Part shown: positions 36,168 through 46,300 of the stretch, in pieces | Position numbering within the stretch: position 1 is the stretch's first letter | Layout of the letters: each line of letters starts with the position of its first letter | Source of the DNA: Psychrobacillus sp044762655 | Lineage (GTDB): Bacteria; Bacillota; Bacilli; Bacillales_A; Planococcaceae | Length of the DNA stretch: 64,000 nt | Reading direction: 5' to 3' | Assembly (NCBI RefSeq): GCF_044762655.1 | Contig: NZ_JBIWER010000001.1 | Coordinates: 620,001 to 684,000, forward strand | Notes under the pieces: model-generated | Seen by the model: the letters and a program-made list of their open reading frames with translations, nothing else | What the model was told of the DNA's origin: nothing | Databases searched by the model: none | Made by a program: the position numbers and the translations under genes

Positions 36168-38180
36168 TTAATCCAAGCTATCCTCCGCATGGAATGCTTG
36201 AAATATAGATTCTGTATCCGACGAATAATCTACATATTTTATTTCATTGGAAATATACTCCCCTTGAACTTTGAACTCATTGTATTGCTGGTCCATCATA
36301 GTTTGCATAATAATTTCAATGTTATCTCCATCACCCAATGCATATATGAGTGCATATACAGCACTTACAAAAATCCTTGAAGATTCCCCTGCTGCTTCTG
36401 CTTCTTTTGGATTACTATGTTCGCTATAGATAGCAACCCTCTTTAAAACGTTATCAGCATTAATAGAACCAATTAAGTAAACGTCTTCCTCTAGTTGCCA
36501 AGTGAACGTACCTTCATTGTCCTCCGTAAGTTCATAATCCGTAATTAATGCACCACTCTCCACCTTCAATAAATTCTCGCTATAAAACTCCTTAAAATTA
36601 TTCAGAAAATCCTCTTGTGTAACACCAAGCGATAATTGCTGCACTTGACTTAAATCAATCGTTGTTTCATTGGAAACGGTATTTTCATTTTGGATAATCT
36701 CATCATTTTCCACTTCTGGATGGTTGGTAACCATCAGATTTTTATCTAATGTGTAATAATTCTTGTTCGTATATACTTCATATTCATCTAACCTTTCAAT
36801 TGCACCAACAAAAGTATCTACATATTCTAAGCCGTCTGGGGTGAATTGATATATATCCGTTCCAGTTAGTCGGTAACCTGTTTCATAGAATAACTCCATC
36901 CAACCGTCTAGATTAATATCATATAAATATAGAGTAGGAGCATTTTCTGCATCAACTGTAAGTGATGATACAGCACCCGTTTCAAATTCAACTAATATCT
37001 CTACTTGTTCATTTAAATAGCTGTCACCTACCTCTGGTCCCCCCTTAAAAGTAACTACTTCAAGGAAACCATCATCATTAACGTCCATTTCCTCTGTAAT
37101 AAAAAAATCATACATACTATCTGCCTTTAAGGTGATGTATGCTAGTTCATTAGAAATGGAATTCTCATTAATCTGTACGGATTGGGCTTCTCCTAAATAA
37201 TTCACGGACTCGACTTCTGTTTCACTAAATTTCCACTGTTCTTTTTGTCGTTTAAGTGTATGTATGAAAACAGATTCATTATTACGGAAGTTTTCCCCCT
37301 TTATAAGAGTTGTTGTTTGCGTAACGCGAACTTTAACCTCTTGCCTGGAAATCGATAAAAATTCAAAGTCGTTCATTTCATAAGCTAAATCAAAATTTGC
37401 AAATAGATCTTTTACCATCTTTTTTGTTTCTTCATAAATAGTTTGGTCTTCATCTTCATACACGGTAGCCATATAGTCATCTACATGCTCACTTTCCAGA
37501 GCCTGCATATTACTTTCAAGAACTTCGATTATCTCCAATTCAGTGTCATAATCTTCATCATTCTCCGCCTTTGTCGTACTGTTTAAAGCTGGAACAAAGC
37601 TGAAAATGCACATTGCTATTAAAACATAAATGGAAAAAAAACCAACTGATGCAAAAGCCCCTTTCCAACTAGTTCCTCCATTTAACTGAATTTCGTCTAG
37701 TAATAATTCAGGATTAGTTAGATTATCGTCTCTTAATTCACGAATTCGCTTTAATGCATGGAGTCTGTATAAATTGTTGCCGCAAATTCCGAGAGTACAT
37801 GAAACAGCAAAGCCTATCGCATTATCAAGAATGGCATCGTCCATTCCCAGTATTGCAACAACTAGGTCAATTACTATAAAAATTCCTAGAATCAAGAAAA
37901 TTGATTTATACATTTTTCTATAACCTAGCCAAAAAAGTGAAAAGAAAAATGAAGCCCAGTTCCAAGAGTTCATTTTTGACCATTTTCGGATGTAATAATG
38001 TTGCTTTTTTTCACCGATAAATAGTTTAAGATTCTGATTATCATGATCAGGTTGATTTTTTTCCCTAATCTTAGGTGGATTGAATTTTACATCATCATCT
38101 TGATGGATGATCTTTTTCCCACAGGTAGAGCAAAATTGTGCTGCATCAACCATCTTAGAACCACACGAAGAACAGAACAG
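36168..38180 (-). CDS. Zinc-ribbon, DUF2628-like membrane protein with C-terminal extracellular region
   Basis: The frame from CTG at 38180 gives 670 residues and begins FCSSCGSK, then FCSTCGKK, a complete four-cysteine zinc ribbon. The first ATG (38153) would lose half of it. GGAGGA stands six bases before the CTG, and ATG-TAA directly upstream excludes an earlier start. A DUF2628-like segment (MNSWNWASFFFSLFWLGYRKMYK) and about four membrane helices follow. The C-terminal ~470 residues are acidic and probably extracytoplasmic (DVNDDGFLEVVTF, DINLDGWMELFYE, calcium-loop-like). It is a single gene with its own terminator. Function unknown; a wall or stress sensor is one possibility. Confidence 0.8.
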   Translation of the reverse strand: MFCSSCGSKMVDAAQFCSTCGKKIIHQDDDVKFNPPKIREKNQPDHDNQNLKLFIGEKKQHYYIRKWSKMNSWNWASFFFSLFWLGYRKMYKSIFLILGIFIVIDLVVAILGMDDAILDNAIGFAVSCTLGICGNNLYRLHALKRIRELRDDNLTNPELLLDEIQLNGGTSWKGAFASVGFFSIYVLIAMCIFSFVPALNSTTKAENDEDYDTELEIIEVLESNMQALESEHVDDYMATVYEDEDQTIYEETKKMVKDLFANFDLAYEMNDFEFLSISRQEVKVRVTQTTTLIKGENFRNNESVFIHTLKRQKEQWKFSETEVESVNYLGEAQSVQINENSISNELAYITLKADSMYDFFITEEMDVNDDGFLEVVTFKGGPEVGDSYLNEQVEILVEFETGAVSSLTVDAENAPTLYLYDINLDGWMELFYETGYRLTGTDIYQFTPDGLEYVDTFVGAIERLDEYEVYTNKNYYTLDKNLMVTNHPEVENDEIIQNENTVSNETTIDLSQVQQLSLGVTQEDFLNNFKEFYSENLLKVESGALITDYELTEDNEGTFTWQLEEDVYLIGSINADNVLKRVAIYSEHSNPKEAEAAGESSRIFVSAVYALIYALGDGDNIEIIMQTMMDQQYNEFKVQGEYISNEIKYVDYSSDTESIFQAFHAEDSLD

Positions 38181-38381
38181 TTACATTCCTCCTATTATTA
38201 ATTCCTATACCTCTTCCATATGATATGCTTTAGTATACTCATTATTACGTACTGAATTTCCAAGAACTTCAAAAGTAATTTGCTTTAATTTAATAGTAAC
38301 GTCAAATAAATAGACGCTTACGAAGAAAGTATAGTTTGAAATTTTTACTAATTGTACCTACCTAATTATTTTGTGCTTAAT

Positions 38382-38418
38382 AAATACCGCCCAACTGATT
38401 GTCAAGTGGGCGGTATTT
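38382..38418. terminator. Hairpin upstream of the zinc-ribbon gene
   Basis: Arms AAATACCGCCCA / TGGGCGGTATTT form a strong stem. The T-tract is short (TTTGG). It lies in the 38181-39145 gap, which holds only gene remnants. Confidence 0.6.
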
Positions 38419-38466
38419 GGAGTTCGCTTATTTAATAACGAAGTATAGTCTATTGTCCGAATAATG

Positions 38467-38492
38467 TAGAATTGTTTCTAACACAGGGATGC
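38467..38492. repeat. Partial copy of the ACACAGGGACGC element
   Basis: TAGAATTGTTTCTAACACAG followed by GGATGC matches the copies at 47861 and 55938. Confidence 0.6.
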
Positions 38493-38675
38493 TTCTCCAA
38501 ACCTCCTAACTTTTGATGTTATTGTGATTATCACAAAACATCTGGAATGTTAGAGGGTGTGGGTTATTTGACGCGTTGCAACTCTTCCGATACTTGCTCA
38601 TATAAAACAAAGTCAGTTTTTCCTTATCCGATAATTCTGGGTACCTTAATTGCTAAATAAATATCAGAGAAATTA

Positions 38676-38826
38676 TTATGCTGTTGCAGTATCTTTTACT
38701 AAAGTAATTCGATAAGGAATTGATTTATCTCCATCTGCTTTAATCTAATTTCAATCTTCCGTACTTAATAAATTGCCTGTGATTGCGATATTTCCTTCAG
38801 TCACTTCGATAGCTGCTGTATTGCAG
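38676..38826 (-). pseudogene. C-terminal remnant of a surface/secreted protein
   Basis: On the minus strand a frame reads AAIEVTEGNIAITGNLLSTED, then TGA and TAG where W and Q would fit, then IKADGDKSIPYRITLVKDTATA and a stop. It looks like the beta-rich end of a cell-surface protein. No upstream portion is visible. Confidence 0.55.
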
Positions 38827-38885
38827 TGTTGCTTGGTATTTACTAGATATAGGAATGAGAGTTACATTTATGAAAATTTATTTTA

Positions 38886-39116
38886 ATGAACATCAACGAC
38901 AACCGTTATAAGCCAAAAGATGAAATGGAATATAAACATATGAATACCTTTGAAGAACTAATACAACTAGTCGATCGCTACATGATCTTCTACAATGAAT
39001 CAGAAGACTATGGAATTAAAAACAGATGACTCCGGTGGAATACCGAAGCCATCTGATAGCTGCATAAATAGTAGGTTGCTTTTATTATACTGTCCGAAAT
39101 TTAGGGAGCAGTTCAT
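38886..39116 (+). mobile_element. IS3-family insertion sequence, right-end remnant
   Basis: The frame KDEMEYKHMNTFEELIQLVD and RYMIFYNES, then after a frameshift MTPVEYRSHLIAA and TAA at 39067, is the end of an IS3/IS150-type transposase. The following ACTGTCCGAAATTTAGGGAG is typical of the right inverted repeat of this group. The rest of the element is gone. Confidence 0.8.
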
Positions 39117-39145
39117 TTCTACCTATTAGGACGGTTTATTATTAT

Positions 39146-42100
39146 TTACTTATTGTTTCCTTTTCCTGGGTTCACTACAGTCACGTCAAACGTAAGTGTA
39201 TACTCACCATACGCTACAGTAACTGTTGTTTTACCTGGACCTTTGCCTTTTACAACACCATCTTTAACAGAAGCTACGTTATTATGCGCAACGTTGTATG
39301 TTGCAATTTTTGTTACATCTTTTTCAGTCGTTTTACCGTCAAAAGTCGTTACTTCTTTAATAGTAACTTTTACGTCTTTACCAGGAGTAGTTTCGACCTG
39401 CGATTGGTCGATTTCTAATGTTACAACTGGCTCCTTAACTACAGGTGCTTTAACTGTAACGTTTACAGATACTTCATTACCACCGTATGAAACAGTAATT
39501 GTAGTTGTACCTTTTCCTACTGCAGTTACTAATCCATTTGTCACTGTTGCAACAGTTTCATCCGCAACAACATACGAAGCTTTTGAAGTTACGTCTTCCT
39601 CAGTTGCATCACCCTCTTCAGGCGTAGACGTTTCTTTTACCGTAAGTTGTGCAGTTTCTCCAGCTGTTAGGTCTAGCTCAGTTGGATTTACAGAAAGTGT
39701 CACTACCGGTTCCACAACTTCTTTTTCGTAAATTAGTGCTTCGCCAACATTTCCAGCAGCATCTTTAATTACTACCGATACAGAATTTGTATCTTTTGTT
39801 ACTGGGAATGTGAAGCTACCATCTTGGTTCAATGTAAATGCAACTGACGCTTGTGCTTCACCGTTCACAGTCGCAATATACGAAGCTTTTAATTTATCAT
39901 TTAAGTTGTAATCTAGACCATTTAAATATAATTCTTCATTGTAGTCGATATACTTATCTGTTACTTGACCCGTAGCCACACCATTTTTAACAGATCCACT
40001 AATTTCTGGTTTCGTTGTTTTAACAATAACTGGACCAACGTATGCGCCAATAGGTCCTGTAGCTGAATTTGCAGAAAAGTCAATTGTATATAAACCATCT
40101 GGAATCGTTGTTGCAGGCGCACTGCCCCATGGTTTGTACTGTCCATTAATAGGAAGCGTGTAGGATCCTTTTGCAAGTGAAGAACCTGCGTGTAAGTATC
40201 CAATATAGCCGTCTCCAAACTCTCCACCTTCAGGATTCATGATATCCCAAATCTCGATATAGTTTGTTGTCACATTACCCGTCAACGTGAATGAAAGCAC
40301 AGCAGAATCTTTCACACCGTCTCCATTAAAAGAAAGGTCCGTTTCCGTAATTTTCATGTCTTTAATTTCCGTAGCGACTACTGCACTACTTAAGTCAGCT
40401 GCAAATGGCAGTGAAATTTCGGAACCTCCACCGTTAATACGGATATATCCTAGTATTTCAGAACCTTTTGGTGCTGTAGCTTTTGAAGCAGTTAACGTAA
40501 CGTTTAACAGTTGTTCGCCATTCAACGTGAAAGTCGGTTTATCAACCGTCACTTTCGCATTACCAAATGTTTTTGTCGTTTCAACTGTTACTTGATAAGA
40601 GCCTCCAGCACCCTTCAAGTCTTTTACTAGAATTTGTTTTGTAACAGAACGATTTTCTGTAAGTGGTTGCGGACCAAAAGTAACAGTCCCTTTTAAGTTG
40701 TCAACGATTTTTCCACTACCGTCTAGTACTGCTTTATCAAGTGCATAAGCAAGTGCTGTTGGGTGAGCTGCTGCATATGCATCAACACGTCCAGCACCTT
40801 GTGAGAACACGTCATATTTTGATTTATTCAGCACTTTTGCCGTATTAGAAAGTGCTACCTTTACATCAAAAGCATTCCAATTTGGATTTGCTTGTTTTAC
40901 AAGTGCTGCGATCCCTGCGATATGTGGTGTAGCCATTGATGTTCCAGTTTTGCGATCATAAGCTTCATTATAAACTGCATTTGGGAAATCTGCTTTGTAC
41001 ATTGGAATTGTTGACATAATATTCGTACCAGGCGCACTTACATCCGGCTTGATATCAAAGTTTGGTGTAGAAGGTCCACGTGAACTCGAATCATTTACCT
41101 CATCTCCAAGTGTTTTCGTGGAAGTAAACTTACCAAAGCTTACTTTACCTGTTCCACTTGCTAAGGCAACACGGATTGCATCCCCATCTGTTTGGGACAT
41201 ATCGTACGTTGGGATAATTTCAAATGAGTCACCTAGGAATACACCAGATGCATTTGGTGCATTCGTACCTCCTGCAAAGTTATGGATAATAGTTGCAACT
41301 GCTCCATTTTCTTTGGCATATGCAATTTTATCGACAAATGCAATGCTACCACGTGAGATCAATGCAACTTTGCCTTTTACATCGATTCCTTGATAATCCT
41401 TCGCTTCCCCGTTTCCAGGAACTGCTACTAAGTCAAATTCACCTTGAAGTTGTGTTGCTAAATCTTTACCAAAAGTAGTACCCATTAATTGAAGTTGCTT
41501 TGTTAAGTTGTAGTTTCCAACTGTAACTTTAACTTCTCCGTTATACATTGTTTCAGGATTCGTAGTATTACCTACTGCAATACCTAAACGAGCTGTAGCT
41601 GGAGTTCCCATCGTTCCACGGTTAGGACCTGAATTACCTGTTGCGATTACGGCAATTGTCCCGGCCATCATTGCGTTATTGATCGCAAAAGATCCGCTAT
41701 CTGTTTCTGTATTAGCACCGCCACCAAGGGATAGATTAATAACATCCATCTTTTCAATAACAGCTGTGTCGATTGCTTTCACAATACCAGAAGTAGCTCC
41801 ACTTCCATATGCTCCGAGTACGCGGTACATATAAAGGTCCACTTTAGGTGCTATCCCTTTAATACCGAATTCATTTGCACCGATTGCTGCGATAGTTCCA
41901 GCAACATGCGTACCGTGAGAAGTATAGAATGCACTTCCAGTAGCATTAAATTCAGGTGTTCCTGCAGGACGTTCTAAAGGAGAAGTTTCCGAAGCATCAT
42001 TGTCCGCACGGGTTCTCGTATAGGTAGATGAGTTTGGTATAAAGTTCTTTCCGCCTTTATAAATGCCTGCGAACTCTGGATGATTTGCATCGATTCCTGT

Positions 42101-42778
42101 ATCAAGTACCGCTACTTTAACCCCTTGTCCCTGGATTCCTTCATCCCAAAGCTTTTCGATACCTAAGAATGAAATACTTGTATTCATTTGTGCTTCTAGT
42201 GTTTCATCTTTTAAAAGTTCTGATGATTTGGACGCACTTTCTTCTGATGCATAAACTGTTGCATCAGGTTCGATTAATGTAATTCCTGGTACTGTAAGAA
42301 GTTTCGGAAGATCATCCGCTTTAATTGTTGCCGCAAATCCGTTTAATACAGTATCAAATGTGTATCCTTCCTTCAGCTGTACTTTTTTAGCAGATAATTC
42401 TTTTTTTACTTTTGCTTGTTGTGCTTTTACATTAGCACGCACTTCATTTGCTCGAGCATTGGAAAATTTTTTCCCTTTCACTTGGCTCATCCCTTGCTCA
42501 AGTGCTACAGGCTTCTCAGATAAGTGTACGATGACTGCAACATCTTGATTGCCTGATACATTTTGTAAGCTTTCGTGAAGGGTTGGACCAATATTCATTA
42601 GACTAAGTTGTTCAGCAACAGCTGCTTTTAGTTCTAGTGTGCTTTCGTTTTGCTCCTGCGATTTGAACGGTTTCTTATCCGTGTTAGCAAACGCATTCGT
42701 TGGAGCCATCAATGCAAAAACCATCATTAAAATTAGGAATGAACTAAAGACTTTGTTAAATAATTTTTTCCTCTTCAT
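39146..42778 (-). CDS. Secreted subtilisin-like serine protease with PA and Big2 domains
   Basis: The 1210-residue precursor has a signal peptide (1-31) and an inhibitor I9-like prodomain (about 78-178). The S8 catalytic domain shows triad residues D226 (VAVLDTGID), H288 (SHGTHVAGT) and the serine in GTSMATPHIAG (about 630). A protease-associated insert (GVATIIHNFAGGTNAP) splits the domain, as in Vpr. Beta-rich domains follow, ending in two bacterial Ig-like Big2 repeats (LSVNPTELDLTAGE; LEIDQSQVETTPGK). The start is ATG 42778 with GGGGGA upstream. No SLH or sortase motif is present, so it is probably released or held by its Ig domains. Confidence 0.92.
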   Translation of the reverse strand: MKRKKLFNKVFSSFLILMMVFALMAPTNAFANTDKKPFKSQEQNESTLELKAAVAEQLSLMNIGPTLHESLQNVSGNQDVAVIVHLSEKPVALEQGMSQVKGKKFSNARANEVRANVKAQQAKVKKELSAKKVQLKEGYTFDTVLNGFAATIKADDLPKLLTVPGITLIEPDATVYASEESASKSSELLKDETLEAQMNTSISFLGIEKLWDEGIQGQGVKVAVLDTGIDANHPEFAGIYKGGKNFIPNSSTYTRTRADNDASETSPLERPAGTPEFNATGSAFYTSHGTHVAGTIAAIGANEFGIKGIAPKVDLYMYRVLGAYGSGATSGIVKAIDTAVIEKMDVINLSLGGGANTETDSGSFAINNAMMAGTIAVIATGNSGPNRGTMGTPATARLGIAVGNTTNPETMYNGEVKVTVGNYNLTKQLQLMGTTFGKDLATQLQGEFDLVAVPGNGEAKDYQGIDVKGKVALISRGSIAFVDKIAYAKENGAVATIIHNFAGGTNAPNASGVFLGDSFEIIPTYDMSQTDGDAIRVALASGTGKVSFGKFTSTKTLGDEVNDSSSRGPSTPNFDIKPDVSAPGTNIMSTIPMYKADFPNAVYNEAYDRKTGTSMATPHIAGIAALVKQANPNWNAFDVKVALSNTAKVLNKSKYDVFSQGAGRVDAYAAAHPTALAYALDKAVLDGSGKIVDNLKGTVTFGPQPLTENRSVTKQILVKDLKGAGGSYQVTVETTKTFGNAKVTVDKPTFTLNGEQLLNVTLTASKATAPKGSEILGYIRINGGGSEISLPFAADLSSAVVATEIKDMKITETDLSFNGDGVKDSAVLSFTLTGNVTTNYIEIWDIMNPEGGEFGDGYIGYLHAGSSLAKGSYTLPINGQYKPWGSAPATTIPDGLYTIDFSANSATGPIGAYVGPVIVKTTKPEISGSVKNGVATGQVTDKYIDYNEELYLNGLDYNLNDKLKASYIATVNGEAQASVAFTLNQDGSFTFPVTKDTNSVSVVIKDAAGNVGEALIYEKEVVEPVVTLSVNPTELDLTAGETAQLTVKETSTPEEGDATEEDVTSKASYVVADETVATVTNGLVTAVGKGTTTITVSYGGNEVSVNVTVKAPVVKEPVVTLEIDQSQVETTPGKDVKVTIKEVTTFDGKTTEKDVTKIATYNVAHNNVASVKDGVVKGKGPGKTTVTVAYGEYTLTFDVTVVNPGKGNNK

Positions 42779-43090
42779 TTGATTTCCCCCAGTTAGCAAA
42801 TTTGTGCAACAACATTTCTACATGTTCTTAAAACCGCATCCTTTCTACATGTATCATTAGGGTTTTTGTTAAAGCATCAGGTGTACTGACGCATAACGTG
42901 ATACTAATACAGTGTATGAATAAGTGGGTCATGCTATGAAGAAATTAAGTGAATGATATTTTGATTGGAGGTTTTTGGAGATTTGGTGGTCGTGTACAGG
43001 AATAAATCCCCTGTTAACAAGGTCATTGATAGATTGATTTTAAATGTTCTAGTTGTTGTGATTGCGAGCCGTATCCTTCGTTTACCATTT

Positions 43091-43219
43091 TCTCTTGCTC
43101 CGACTGCGAATACTCTTGCTTCTGTTGTTGATACTCTCGGAGATGTGAGTTTACTATCGTTGCAAGGCTGATTACTCTCGCTTGTCGTGCTTTTACTCTC
43201 GGAACAGTGGTTTATTCCA
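43091..43219. repeat. TACTCTCG repeat unit, copy B
   Basis: This ~130-bp block aligns from end to end with 47478-47610 and 47652-47782: GCGAATACTCTTGC, GATACTCTCGGAG, TTACTCTCGCT and CTCTCGGAAC...TTTATTCC occur in the same order. It lies in the gap between the two subtilase genes. Confidence 0.75.
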
Positions 43220-43237
43220 ATTATTTTACCAAATGAA

Positions 43238-43275
43238 AAACTCTCCGTTCGTCCAAAGGGACAGAAGGAGAGTTT
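43238..43275 (-). terminator. CTCTCC-family terminator after the second subtilase gene
   Basis: Arms AAACTCTCC / GGAGAGTTT with inner GTCC/GGAC pairing lie directly downstream of the minus-strand gene at 43344, after a copy of the ACACAGGG element at 43311-43336. Confidence 0.65.
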
Positions 43276-43310
43276 CAAATTTTCATACATTCTAGAATTG
43301 CAGTGAATTA

Positions 43311-43336
43311 TCAGAATAGTGTCTAACCCAGGGGTT
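43311..43336. repeat. Partial copy of the ACACAGGGACGC element
   Basis: TCAGAATAGTGTCTAACCCA followed by GGGG is a diverged copy. As at 47861 it is preceded by GAATTGCAGT and the CTCTCC hairpin. Confidence 0.55.
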
Positions 43337-43343
43337 TGGAAAT

Positions 43344-46300
43344 TTATTTTTTCTTTGACACTTTAATAATTTGTGTAGCTTCGTTACCTACAAGGTCCAC
43401 CACTTTTAATTCAAACGTGTTATTGCCAGAAACCATTGGAAGCTCGACATTAATTGTCTTGTTATAACCTAGCATTTCATATGGTTCGGAAATTGGCTTG
43501 TAGAAAACTTCACTACCGTTTAGATATAGGCGGATTTCATCGAAATTGTCCCCAACATTCACTTGAATAACGGGATTCGCTTCATTCGATGATACGTTTT
43601 TCGGAACGGTTTTAGAAACGGCTTGCACTGTTGGTTTTGTTGTATCAACGAAAATTCTACGTGTGATTGCCATTACATTTCCGAATTCGTCGATTGCTTC
43701 CACATTGACAAACTGTACACCATCTTCAAGAATCAATGTGTGTGTAAAGTTCTCCCCATCAAAAGTTGTTACATTTTGTCCATTAACTTTTAACGATGCA
43801 ATATTAGAATCGTCTTCAACAGTACCAGCAACAACTACTTTAGATGATTTATGGTAGCTGAAGAATTCAGGTGTATTGATATAGATGACTGGTTCAACTG
43901 ACTCTGGCTCGTTCGGTGTTGAGTCATCTTGATTACCTGGATCTGTTTCGCCCGGAGTAGCTTCGTCTGCAGGGTCTTCAACTCCTACTTCATCTGTAGA
44001 TTTGCCATGACCTTTAAACTCTTTTACTGTAACATTACCAGCAATGTCCCAAATTTTAACTTCAACTTTGTCATCTTTTGAAACTTTTTTCTCAAATGTG
44101 TACTTTTCAAGCGTTGCTTCTTCAGCGACTTCTTTCCCATTTAAAAGAACTTCTACGCGGTCAATACCTACACCTGTTTTATTGTCCATAAGTTTAGCAA
44201 TGGAGATAACTTGTTTTTTCTTGTCATAACTTACGTCTGCTAAAGGTTTCACTGTATCCACGATGATTGGGTATTCAATAGATTGCCATTCTGCTCCTTC
44301 AAAATCAATGACTCCTCGTAGCTGAATTTGGTATTGACCATCTACAGCTGCTTTGCCATTGATTAATCCATCCCACCCATAAACAGGGTTGTATGTGTAC
44401 GGTAAGTTAGGTGCTGTAGCCGAGTAATGTTTCGTTAAGTTGTTTTCTGTACGAATTGTGCGTAGTTTATTGCCTTTTGCATCTAATATGTTTACTTCGA
44501 ATTTTTTCGCATTACGCATTAGAGAGTAAACAGGAATTGCCTTATCCACGTTGCCATCCCCATTTGGAGAAAATGCAAATTTCGATGGGTCGATACCTTG
44601 ACCATAAGTTGATCCAAGGATAAAGTTCCCTTGTTCATCAGCTAAAGCTTGCATGCCATGATAACTTTCCGCTTCCCATGCAAAGTAGTCAAAAATGGAT
44701 GCATCATCCCACGAACCATTAAATCCAAAGAAAGGTACTGTTAATGGTACGGTTCCTGTTGTTTCTTCGTTCGGGTCAATTAGAGATACGAATCCATCAA
44801 TGAAGAATCCGTTTACGAATGTTTTAAAGTCCTTCATATCTTTCAATGCAGACGCATCCACGGACACTCGAACTTCCACTTCCCCATTCGCCGGAACAAC
44901 TACCGTTTCTGGTGCATCTATATTTACCGCATCCGTAACAACATTAGATCCTACAATATTTGGTGCAACGACATCATATCCAGATGTAGTTAATGCATAA
45001 TCCGTCTGAAGCTGAACGTCAACATTATAGTTTTTCTCCACATCCGAGTAATTTTTCGCTGTTAAAGTGAACTGGAAGTGTCCATTGTTAATTTCTTTTA
45101 GCGCTACTTTTGCTACACCAGTTGCTTTGTCTGTCAGCACAACATCCGTTTCCAAAGCATTCGCAAGCTGCATGATACCCGCACCTTGACGACGTGGTGA
45201 TACATATTCTGTTATACCGTCATATTCAGCAAATACCACTTTGGAAGCTGTATTCATCAATAAATTCTTGGCTAATTGAACACGTGCTGCACCAGTTAAT
45301 CCGAACTCTTCATTCACACGTTCCATCACTAGCGCCGTACCACCTGCCACATGTGGAGCTGCCATTGAAGTCCCGCTCATCAAACCGTATGAGTCGTTAT
45401 TTAATGTCGAGAAGATGTTTCCACCGGGTGCTGTAATTTCAGGTTTGAAATCTAAATTCGGTGTAGGACCCCAAGACGTAAATGAACTCATTTTCCCAGC
45501 AGTAGGACTTGGTGTATCTAAATACTGACCATCGAAACCTACTGTTACGACTTTTCCAGCATCAAGTCCTGCTTTGATTGCTAATCCATCCGCTTGAAGT
45601 GTGGACATGTATGGAATTTTAATCGCTGGGTCAGATGCCATATTAATTGTTCCTGCAGCATTGTTATATACGATGATACCAGCAGCACCAGCCGCTTGTG
45701 CATTTAGTCCTTTTTCAACGAAAGAAAACCCTCCACGAGAAACTAATGCAAATTTGTTTGTCCAATCTTTCCCTTCAAATTCAGCAGGGCTACCGAAACC
45801 TGCGAATTCAATTTGATATTCTACTTCAGGAAGATCGTTCGGATTTTGGTCATTTGCAAGTAAGAACAATGAACGACCAGATTCCACCCCATCAAATTTA
45901 TATTTGAAACTAGAAGCCGTGATCATACTATTTTCAAACGATGCCACACCAAATGAATCTTCCGAAACAGAAGGTGAACCTGTTAATGCATAATCTTGGT
46001 TTTCTGCGTATGGATAGAAGTATCCAGAACCTAACATATCAGAATTACCCGCAGAAATGGCTACTAACAATCCATTGTCTTGTGCACGTGTAACCGCCTG
46101 CTGTTCAGGATTGCTGTTATCGACATAACCAGCAGTCGATCCAAGTGACATGTTCAACACATCTGCGCCAAGCTTAATCGCATCGTCCATAGCTTTTACG
46201 TAAATATCTCCAAATGTGGAAGGAAATAATGGGTCATTCCCAAATACTTTAAGTGCCAAAAGTTGAGCTTCAGGGGCTACTCCTTTAATCCCTCCATTTT

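Noticed and set aside
39153..39731. 192-codon frame antisense to the subtilase gene
   Set aside because: It mirrors the Thr/Val-rich Big2 coding sequence; composition is S/T/V/P-rich with no ribosome site.
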